From Neocallimastix lanati (nom. inval.) (lineage: Eukaryota; Neocallimastigomycota; Neocallimastigomycetes; Neocallimastigales; Neocallimastigaceae), in the NCBI GenBank assembly GCA_016946835.1, contig JACVTC010000629.1:1-14583 (forward strand): 14,583 nucleotides of DNA. Direction: 5' to 3'. The notes under the pieces are model-generated. The model was not told where the DNA came from. It saw nothing but the letters and a program-made list of their open reading frames with translations, and did no database searches. Below are positions 9,101-14,583 of the stretch, one piece after another. Position numbers and translations under genes: made by a program. Every line of letters starts with the position of its first letter. Position 1 is the first letter of the stretch.

Positions 9101-11028
9101 ATACATCTGTAACAAATGATACTTTTGATAAAACATTTAAACTTTCCCTTAATAAATCTTTATATAATGAAGATTCTGTCACTAAAAATATTAAAGATGA
9201 CAATTTTAATAATAATATTATTGCTACTAATGAAAATTTACTAGATAATGTTGTTGATGATAATCTATCAATTAACAATTATAATTGTTCAAATTTAGAT
9301 GAAAATGATGTTATTCCTATTGGCGATAAAACTCCCCAGGATTCTTATTCTATTAACCATGATTTAGGTTCTGATACTAATTACATTAATAATAATATTA
9401 TTTCCATTATTTCTGACCAAGATGTAAATATGACTGATAATATGACAGGGATTAACAATCAGTCCGTACTCAAACGTCCTTTAAGTCCTGAAACTTTCTT
9501 TAATATTACTAATGATATCTCTCGGCCTAAATATGATGTTTCCAATAATGAAAAAATGGTTTTTACAATTTACTCTGATACACCTAATAGTTTTAATGAA
9601 GCTATTAATTGTCCTAATAAAAATTACTGGTATAAAGCTATACAAGATGAACTTAATAATTTATACAATAATAATGTTATGTCCATCGTTAATTACATTC
9701 CTAAAAACAAAAATCTTATTTCGACAAAATGGGTTTTTGCTACCAAAAAAGACTCTAATAATAATATTGTTAGATTTAAAGCTCGCCTAGTTGCTAGAGG
9801 TTTTAAACAACGTAGAGGTATTGATTATGAACTTACTTATTCTCCTACCTTAAACATTGATGGATTAAAGCTTATTATCGCTTTAGCAGCTAAGTTTAAT
9901 TGGAATATCTACCAATTAGATATTAAAGCTGCGTATCTCAACGCTCCATTAGATACTGATATTTACACTACTATTCCACTAGGTGATACTAACTTTGGGC
10001 GGGGATTCTGGAAACTCAATAAAGCACTATACGGATTAAAACAATCCGGTAGGCAATGGAACCAAACGATTACAAAATTTTTAAATAAAAATGGATTTAA
10101 ACAAATAAAATCTGAAAAGTGTATATTTAAATATTCAAAGAATAATAAAACCAAATGCATCATAGGTTTATATGTAGACGATATGATCATAACTGGTGAA
10201 GACAAAGAAATACAAAATATAATTACAAAAATTAAAGAAAAATTTAAAATATCAAATTGTGGACCAGCCGAATTCATACTTGGCATAAAAATTGAAAAAC
10301 AAAAGAATAAATATATTATATCACAAAATAGTTTTATAAATAATATATTAGACAAATTTAATATAAAAGAAATGAGAAAAAGAAAAACACCATGCACAGG
10401 AGACAACACTATCTCTGAAAATAATAAACCTTTCAATAAAACAATCTACAAGAGTGCTATAGGTTCCTTAATATATCTATCAAAATGCACAAGGCCAGAT
10501 ATCGCATTCTCCGTGAACAAGGCTGCCAGAAAATCAGAAAAACCCACAATATCAGACTGGAATAAAATAACAAATATTTTCAGATATATAAATAGTACTA
10601 AAGATTATAAAATTGTATATGATGGACAAGGGGAAATAATAGCATACACTGATGCCGATTTTGGAGGTGATCTAAATGACAGGAAATCTACGTCTGGTGG
10701 AATAATACTTATGGGAAACAGTCCCATATGCTGGATTTCTAAAAAACAAACATGTGTAGCTACGTCTACAGCAGAAGCAGAATACATTAGCACATCCGAA
10801 AATATTAAAAAAATTCTATGGATCAGAAATATTTTAAAAGAATTAATAAATTATAATAAAACAATTACCATTTTCACAGATAATTTAGCAAGTAAAATAA
10901 CTATTGAAAATGGTGAAATCAATACAAAGTTAAAACACATAGATATTAGATTTCATTTTAATAGAGATAATATAGTAAAAAAGGAAAGTAAAATTAGAAT
11001 ACAAAGATACAAAAGAAATGTTAGCTGA
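6145..11028 (+). CDS. pol: Copia-type Pol polyprotein (protease-integrase-RT-RNase H), copy B
   Basis: This is the longest frame in the window, 1627 codons. It encodes the enzymes for polyprotein processing, reverse transcription in virus-like particles and integration in the nucleus. In order: protease DSG at residues 102-104; integrase HHCC (H240, H245, C265, C268); integrase catalytic D295, D358, E394 with D358-X35-E394; Asn-rich spacer about 538-1140; RT with KWVF near 1195, LDIKAAYL (D1259), KALYGLKQ and YVDD (1343-1346); RNase H with TDAD (1502-1505), AEAEY (1543-1547) and TDN (1578-1580). The Met at 6145 is only the first Met; the frame is open from 6073 and is probably the continuation of Gag. 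The last 14 residues are off-frame: A6 at 10977-10982 (A5 in copy A) removes the terminal ADALTK motif and the natural stop inside the LTR. The total is longer than usual for copia elements because of the spacer. Confidence 0.95.
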   Translation: MKARENKKEGRQQSLYQKNHKNEEKELKSFGLVEKITSKYEESDSERDDNFEDIRPLCEPHINDALLIESINEPYNIDNDEKSVNIIERNIESNETVEWYYDSGAYEHVTNDKNLLKDYKEDFVQLRCANNTTLDFEGYGSCEFTINNYHIKLNKVLYSKKAHKNLISAIEFAKIGITSVIEPISQEKVKLTISDCDKNVIGTFLSTDFNQFKINTKSIINNQNILSLDDLGQNSLEIWHRRMGHQYIRNISKHLELHEIKIPKCKECKVVKMKHSPHNGNNPKSNKILEVIHSDISGPYNSSINDKKYFITFLDEYSWKVWLFTLKSKAEAPDIIIDFLKYLNNQFDNYKVKIFKTDGGKEYKNKKIRRYCKDNGIEKSFSPPYCPENNGKAERINQTIKNTAKTLLFWAKLSENFWEYAVRHAAYLYNMIPHEGNNNLIPDEVISGKSISLKHLRTFGCKCYYIDNMENKSNFTPKAKEGIFLGFSKKNYSYRIMDIKNKRIHHVREVECLEECPANYIYEKEGFVDPYFSFTKIDNNIVNNNNNENNHIINENIINNIENINNVLNNENNNLNENNNNIDLNNIIVNDNLNNMNMDNEDNKIEAENNLHDNNTKIIINILDNMNNNKNIDKGKENMVYNINNDDIINLNNKNNKIKTITLEKDTKTNKLLDFNKTNNTHNNKHNITLEQNNLYAKNNINSNVISEVNNEISTNVKHSNNNIVRLNKNYNKQNTNTVLENQNILQKVNNNSLNNNNNDFIFTNIHVNNKNNLNHSLKNVVNNSYIEKGECSYSYKNKHNWAEKGKDAENPSITHKEYSKKSCKNDIVLPTLINTVNSNINDSKPTENSPASTPVKTLKENIDISKFKNEKNFNNKNYSKNEENFNLQPLDNGKIIKSYNLNSDPIMTKNNNIMNNNSTKLKSFNTSRESTTFINKDNKLHKINDNSNKSMKLKNFSKINQKFINKIFFQNVNNKNIINDNNKINTSVTNDTFDKTFKLSLNKSLYNEDSVTKNIKDDNFNNNIIATNENLLDNVVDDNLSINNYNCSNLDENDVIPIGDKTPQDSYSINHDLGSDTNYINNNIISIISDQDVNMTDNMTGINNQSVLKRPLSPETFFNITNDISRPKYDVSNNEKMVFTIYSDTPNSFNEAINCPNKNYWYKAIQDELNNLYNNNVMSIVNYIPKNKNLISTKWVFATKKDSNNNIVRFKARLVARGFKQRRGIDYELTYSPTLNIDGLKLIIALAAKFNWNIYQLDIKAAYLNAPLDTDIYTTIPLGDTNFGRGFWKLNKALYGLKQSGRQWNQTITKFLNKNGFKQIKSEKCIFKYSKNNKTKCIIGLYVDDMIITGEDKEIQNIITKIKEKFKISNCGPAEFILGIKIEKQKNKYIISQNSFINNILDKFNIKEMRKRKTPCTGDNTISENNKPFNKTIYKSAIGSLIYLSKCTRPDIAFSVNKAARKSEKPTISDWNKITNIFRYINSTKDYKIVYDGQGEIIAYTDADFGGDLNDRKSTSGGIILMGNSPICWISKKQTCVATSTAEAEYISTSENIKKILWIRNILKELINYNKTITIFTDNLASKITIENGEINTKLKHIDIRFHFNRDNIVKKESKIRIQRYKRNVS
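6427..6715 (+). other. Retropepsin-like aspartic protease domain (copy B)
   Basis: Residues about 95-190 of Pol. The motif is W-Y-Y-D-S-G-A-x-x-H, typical of copia-family proteases (D102 catalytic, functioning as a dimer). It cleaves Gag and Pol products from the polyprotein. The preceding 90 residues are charged and low in recognisable structure. The C-terminal border is approximate. Confidence 0.85.
6859..7737 (+). other. Integrase domain: HHCC, D,D-35-E core and C-terminal region (copy B)
   Basis: Residues 239 to about 531. The zinc-binding part shows H240-X4-H245 and C265-X2-C268, matching the GAG-pre-integrase module of copia Pol. The rve core has D295 (HSD), D358 (KTDGG) and E394 (ENNGKAE) with the exact 35-residue spacing. 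A downstream FTPKAKEGIFLGFS segment matches the conserved copia integrase C-terminal stretch. It inserts the cDNA into chromosomes. All catalytic residues are also present in copies A (codons 830, 1019, 1127) and C (13217, 13406, 13514). Confidence 0.93.
7756..9560 (+). repeat. AAT/AAC-rich tract: about 600-residue Asn-rich Pol spacer (copy B)
   Basis: Between integrase and RT lies a stretch of about 600 residues dominated by Asn, with Lys, Ile, Asp, Ser and few hydrophobic clusters. It is probably disordered. In copia relatives the IN-RT linker is variable, but this one is unusually long. It stays in frame in copy B for its full length. Early parts use AAT/AAC runs; later parts contain more T-ending codons and more Ser/Thr/Asp. 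I recognise no domain in it. It may carry nuclear localisation or chromatin-targeting motifs, as the integrase C-terminal tails of Ty1 and Ty5 do, but none is evident to me. Confidence 0.85.
9628..10362 (+). other. Reverse transcriptase domain, RVT_2 family (copy B)
   Basis: Residues about 1162-1405. It opens with the conserved W-x-x-A-x-x-x-E-L pattern, then KWVFATK, KARLVARGFKQ, the first catalytic Asp in LDIKAAYLNAPL (D1259), KALYGLKQSGRQW and the YVDDM box (Y1343, D1345, D1346). These are hallmark Ty1/copia RT blocks in the right order. All three catalytic Asp residues are present, so this copy looks competent in RT. Confidence 0.96.
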
Positions 11029-11131
11029 CGCTCTCACTAAAGATGTTAATGGTACAAAAATGAGTATATTTGCAAATAAGATTTTTAATATTAAAAAATC
11101 TAATTTGAGGGGGAGTGTTAACGTATGTTAA
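10627..11131 (+). other. RNase H domain of copy B, C-terminus frameshifted
   Basis: Catalytic acidic residues visible in frame are in TDAD (D1503), AEAEY (E1546) and TDN (D1579), followed by LKHIDIRFHF. The fourth acidic position, expected in the ADALTK motif, is encoded downstream but out of frame: A6 at 10977-10982 replaces A5 of copy A, and the frame stops at 11026-11028. The correct-frame remnant continues to TAA 11129-11131 inside the LTR. Copy A shows the intact ending. Confidence 0.88.
11107..11115 (+). other. Polypurine tract (PPT), copy B
   Basis: GAGGGGGAG abuts the TG of the downstream LTR, exactly as at 4917-4925. It is the plus-strand priming site. Confidence 0.85.
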
Positions 11132-11426
11132 TTTTATTAATATAAAGTTATAGTCTAGCTTAAGTTTAATAAAATATTAAATTAAATTATATTAAATATA
11201 TTGTAATTACAAATTAAAATATAAATTAGTATGTATCTAGAACAAGCCACAATTAAATATAAAAACATGTAATTTTATCTGTACTTTAAATCTTTGTTAA
11301 CCATTTATATAACACTTGCGTTATATATCTAATTATTAATAAATAAATATTAAATAATAATAGATTAAGAGTCTCAGTACTCTATAATAAATTACAAAGC
11401 TTTAAATTTAAAAATCGATTTTAACA
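11116..11426 (+). repeat. LTR between copies B and C (311 bases)
   Basis: It has TGTTAA...TTAACA ends and is identical by eye to the LTR at 4926-5236. It acts as the 3' LTR of copy B and 5' LTR of copy C. It contains the same 8-base inverted repeat (11306-11327) and AATAAA strings. Identity of the LTRs fits very recent duplication or the unrolling of one circular or repeated unit during assembly. Confidence 0.88.
11306..11327 (+). promoter_or_regulatory. Candidate LTR promoter inverted repeat, second LTR
   Basis: The same TATATAAC / GTTATATA inverted repeat as at 5116-5137, here upstream of the intact Gag of copy C. If the LTR promoter is functional, this one would drive copy C. Confidence 0.38.
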
Positions 11427-11436
11427 AAGTATTAAG

Positions 11437-12417
11437 ATGGCCTATCAATTTAACTTAGCTAAGGACCAACGTCTTCGTGGTGTATCCAATTTTGCCACAT
11501 GGAATTTCCTTATCATGACTGCAGCTAGGAGATATGGAATGGAAGAATTCATTGAAGAAGATGTTATCTCTCACCTGAAGGATAATAACTATAGACTTAA
11601 TCCTAATGAAGAATCTAAGACGGTAAAAGCTATCCTGAAGATTATTGAGGAATTACAATTAAATCGTGGAGAAAATGTAAACTACAATGAAGTGTTTACT
11701 CAAAACCGAAATAGAATCATTGCTAAAGCAGAAGAGAAAGACTCTCAGTTAATGCTTATGGTGATTCAAAACGTTGAAGAAAAAATATTAAGGGAAGTTA
11801 GTAGAATGAAGAAAACATTCACAATTATGGAAAAACTAACTTCAAAATACGGTGATAAGAATAATGACACTGAATACTGGCTCAAGAAATTGCGAAAACT
11901 TAAGGCAAATGACCGCAGCCAAATAATGAAGATGGCTGATAGCGTAAATGAAATATTCGGTGAAATGGAAGATGCCGGAGTAAATTTGACTGAAAGGGAA
12001 AAATTAAAGTACATGTTCAATATTTTACCAAATGACTTTAAAAACATTATAGATGTAACTTTAGAAACTACCGCCAGACAATTATATGAAAGTATAAAAG
12101 ATAGAATTTCAGCTAGATCATATCTAGAAAATTGGGAAAATACAATGGATGAACATGATGATCATGATGATCCAATGGATATAGATCTAATTGAAAAACG
12201 TTATAAAAATAAAAACTATCATAAAGGAAAAGGTTTTGTTAAGAAAATAAACAGAAACAATAACAAAACTAACAAAAATTTATATTGTCATATTTGTGAG
12301 ATAAGAGGACATCTCACAAAAGATTGTAAATACAATATGAAAGCAAGAGAAAACAAAAAGAAGGGAGGCAACAATCACTCTACCAGAAAAACCATAAAAA
12401 TGAAGAAAAAGAATTAA
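11437..12417 (+). CDS. gag: Gag (capsid-nucleocapsid) of copy C
   Basis: The 326-codon frame starts at the ATG ten bases after the LTR (A at -3, G at +4). The first 230 or so residues resemble copia-type Gag (UBN2/retrotran_gag): an N-terminal L-x-G-x-x-N-F-x-x-W motif followed by a helical, charged region that should form the particle shell. An acidic His/Asp-rich patch lies at about residues 237-250. A basic Asn/Lys linker leads to the CCHC zinc knuckle, C284-X2-C287-X4-H292-X4-C297, for RNA binding. The last 20 or so residues are basic and come from a frame that leaves Pol: A5 at 12355-12359 versus A6 in copy B. Either this Gag ends naturally here with Pol in another frame, or the end is an artefact and Gag continues into Pol. 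I favour the second, moderately. Confidence 0.9.
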   Translation: MAYQFNLAKDQRLRGVSNFATWNFLIMTAARRYGMEEFIEEDVISHLKDNNYRLNPNEESKTVKAILKIIEELQLNRGENVNYNEVFTQNRNRIIAKAEEKDSQLMLMVIQNVEEKILREVSRMKKTFTIMEKLTSKYGDKNNDTEYWLKKLRKLKANDRSQIMKMADSVNEIFGEMEDAGVNLTEREKLKYMFNILPNDFKNIIDVTLETTARQLYESIKDRISARSYLENWENTMDEHDDHDDPMDIDLIEKRYKNKNYHKGKGFVKKINRNNNKTNKNLYCHICEIRGHLTKDCKYNMKARENKKKGGNNHSTRKTIKMKKKN

Positions 12418-14583
12418 AATCATTTGGTTTAGTGGAAAAAATAACTTCTAAATATGAAGAAAGTGACAGCGAAAGAGATGATAATTTTGAAGACATCAGA
12501 CCATTATGTGAACCACATATTAATGATGCTTTGCTAATTGAATCAATAAATGAACCATATAATATAGATAATGATGAAAATCTGTAAACATAATTGAAAG
12601 AAATATAGAAAGTAACGAAACAGTTGAATGGTATTATGATAGTGGAGCTTACGAACATGTAACTAATGATAAAAACCTTTTTGAAAGATTATAAAGAAGA
12701 TTTTGTACAACTAAGATGTGCAAACAATACTACTTTAGACTTTGAAGGATATGGTAGTTGTGAATTTACCATAAACAACTACCATATAAAATTAAACAAA
12801 GTGTTATATTCAAAAAAGGCACATAAAAACTTGATAAGTGCCATCGAATTCGCAAAATAGGTATAACATCCGTTATTGAGCCAATAAGTCAAGAAAAAGT
12901 AAAATTGACTATATCTGACTGTGATAAAAATGTTATCGGAACGTTTCTATCAACTGATTTTAATCAATTTAAAATAAACACAAAAAGTATAATAAATAAT
13001 CAAAATATTTTATCATTAGATGATTTAGGGCAAAACAGTCTAGAAATATGGCACAGAAGAATGGGCCATCAATATATAAGAAATATTTCTAAACATTTAG
13101 AACTACACGAGATCAAGATCCCAAAATGTAAAGAATGTAAAGTAGTAAAAATGAAGCATTCCCCACATAATGGGAACAATCCTAAATCAAACAAGATACT
13201 TGAAGTTATACACTCTGACATTTCGGGGCCATATAACAGTTCTATTAATGACAAAAAATATTTTATAACTTTCTTGGACGAATATTCGTGGAAAGTTTGG
13301 CTCTTCACTTTAAAATCTAAAGCTGAAGCGCCAGACATTATAATCGATTTTCTAAAATACCTTAACAATCAATTTGATAATTATAAAGTTAAAATATTTA
13401 AAACAGATGGTGGTAAAGAATATAAAAATAAGAAAATAAGAAGATACTGTAAAGATAATGGAATTGAAAAATCATTCTCTCCACCATATTGTCCAGAAAA
13501 TAATGGAAAAGCCGAAAGGATAAATCAAACAATAAAAAACACAGCTAAAACTTTATTATTTTGGGCAAAATTATCTGAAAATTTCTGGGAATATGCAGTA
13601 AGACATGCGGCTTATTTGTATAATATGATTCCTCATGAAGGAAATAATAATTTAATACCTGATGAAGTCATATCAGGAAAAAGTATTTCTTTTAAAACAC
13701 TTAAGAACTTTTGGATGTAAATGTTATTATATTGATAATATGGAAAACAAATCCAATTTCACTCCAAAAGCAAAGGAAGGAATATTTCTTGGTTTCAGCA
13801 AGAAAAATTACTCATATAGGATTATGGACATAAAAAACAAAAGAATACACCATGTCAGAGAAGTAGAATGTTTAGAGGAATGTCCAGCAAACTATATATA
13901 TGAGAAAGAAGGATTTGTGGACCCATATTTCTCTTTTACAAAAATTGATAATAATATAGTAAATAATAATAATAATGAAAATAATCATATTATAAATGAA
14001 AATATAATTAATAATATAGAAAACATAAATAATGTTCTAAACAATGAAAATAATAATTTAAATGAAAACAATAATAATATTGATTTAAATAACATTATTG
14101 TAAACGATAATTTAAACAATATGAACATGGATAACGAGGATAATAAAATAGAAGCAGAAAATAATTTACATGATAATAACACGAAAATAATTATTAATAT
14201 TTTAGATAATATGAATAATAATAAAAATATAGATAAAGGTAAAGAAAATATGGTTTATAATATTAACAACGACGATATAATTAATTTAAACAATAAAAAT
14301 AACAAAATTAAAACCATAACCTTAGAAAAGGACACAAAAACAAATAAACTATTGGATTTTAATAAAACAAATAACACACATAACAATAAACACAATATTA
14401 CTTTAGAACAAAATAATTTATACGCAAAAAATAATATTAATTCAAATGTAATTTCTGAAGTAAATAATGAAATTTCAACTAATGTAAAACATAGTAACAA
14501 TAATATAGTTCGTTTAAATAAAAATTATAATAAACAAAATACTAACACAGTACTAGAAAACCAAAATATACTTCAAAAGGTCA
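12360..14583 (+). pseudogene. pol: Pol of copy C (protease, integrase, partial spacer), frameshifted and truncated
   Basis: This continues from the Gag junction in the frame corresponding to copy B Pol. Breaks: A4 at 12577-12580 (A5 in B) giving TAA at 12585-12587; T5 at 12678-12682 (T4 in A and B); A4 at 12854-12857 (A5 in A and B) giving TAG 12858-12860; T4 at 13690-13693 (T3 in A and B) giving a stop at 13718-13720. The protease DSG codons lie at 12638-12646 between two breaks. Integrase HHCC and D, D, E codons (13217, 13406, 13514) all lie in one open stretch, 12861-13692. From 13694 the Pol frame is open to the window end. Errors alternate -1 and +1, all in homopolymers. Confidence 0.88.
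13947..14583 (+). repeat. AAT/AAC-rich tract: Asn-rich Pol spacer, start of copy C
   Basis: The beginning of the integrase-RT spacer, matching 7756-8392 of copy B without a break that I can see. It is cut by the window edge, so RT and RNase H of copy C are not in view. Confidence 0.85.

Larger units (their letters stand above)
4926..11426 (+). mobile_element. Ty1/copia LTR retrotransposon, copy B (LTR to LTR)
   Basis: This is the only copy seen from LTR to LTR. The layout is LTR 4926-5236, leader 5237-5246, Gag from 5247, Pol to about 11131, purine tract 11107-11115, LTR 11116-11426. PR-IN-RT-RH order assigns it to Ty1/copia. No envelope-like gene follows RNase H. The two LTRs are identical by eye. 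As written, it needs corrections near 5310, 6074 and 10977 to give one continuous Gag-Pol frame, so it is nearly but not demonstrably autonomous. Confidence 0.93.
11116..14583 (+). mobile_element. Ty1/copia LTR retrotransposon, copy C (3'-truncated by window)
   Basis: It consists of an LTR, a leader, the best-preserved Gag, then protease, integrase and the first third of the Asn-rich spacer, where the window ends. It matches copy B with an offset of 6190-6192 and differs by single-base run-length changes. The right end is the window edge, not an element boundary. Confidence 0.95.

Noticed and set aside
11029-11115. Envelope or other extra gene downstream of RNase H
   Set aside because: There is no space: the natural Pol end runs directly into the purine tract and LTR.
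12355-12359. Programmed ribosomal frameshift site at the Gag/Pol junction
   Set aside because: The run length differs between the two copies, no canonical slippery heptamer is in register, and A6 gives a natural fusion. Kept only as an open question in the findings.
1-14583. A novel defence, toxin or multi-gene system
   Set aside because: All coding sequence is accounted for by Gag and Pol of one copia-type element. I see no additional independent gene.

Overview
The window is one kind of DNA throughout: head-to-tail copies of a single Ty1/copia-type (Pseudoviridae-like) LTR retrotransposon, all on the + strand. The repeat period is 6190-6191 bases. Copy A is 5'-truncated by the window edge (1-5236). 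Copy B is complete from LTR to LTR (4926-11426). Copy C is cut by the right edge (11116-14583). Adjacent copies share one LTR (4926-5236 and 11116-11426, 311 bases each, identical by eye). No unique flanking host DNA, target-site duplication, tRNA, rRNA, CRISPR array or unrelated gene is visible.

The element order is LTR, a 10-base leader, Gag (UBN2-like capsid region plus a CCHC zinc knuckle), aspartic protease (DSG), integrase (HHCC plus D,D-35-E), a very long Asn-rich spacer of about 600 residues, reverse transcriptase (YVDD), RNase H, a purine tract and LTR. The domain order PR-IN-RT-RH identifies Ty1/copia rather than Ty3/gypsy. In copy A the Pol frame ends 16 bases inside the downstream LTR. 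Apart from single-base breaks, Gag and Pol appear to belong to one continuous reading frame, as in Drosophila copia, but the two Gag/Pol junctions present here disagree by one A.

No copy is intact as written. Copy B has the longest frame (6145-11028, 1627 codons, open from 6073) but is frameshifted in Gag and again near the end of RNase H, where it loses the last catalytic Asp. Copy C has the best Gag (326 codons) but several breaks in Pol. Copy A has about 20 single- to three-base indels and one nonsense substitution. Differences between copies are almost all homopolymer-length indels and hardly any substitutions. That pattern suggests uncorrected long-read errors more than old pseudogene decay, so the biological copies may be more intact than they look.

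Host: extreme A+T richness, AAT/AAC-coded Asn runs and a fungal-looking copia Gag/Pol suggest an AT-rich fungus, with anaerobic gut fungi (Neocallimastigomycota) as my first guess. This is an inference; other AT-rich eukaryotes are possible. The most notable points are the tandem single-LTR architecture, the outsized Asn-rich IN-RT spacer, a shift in codon preference around the spacer/RT boundary, and the lack of a recognisable primer-binding site.
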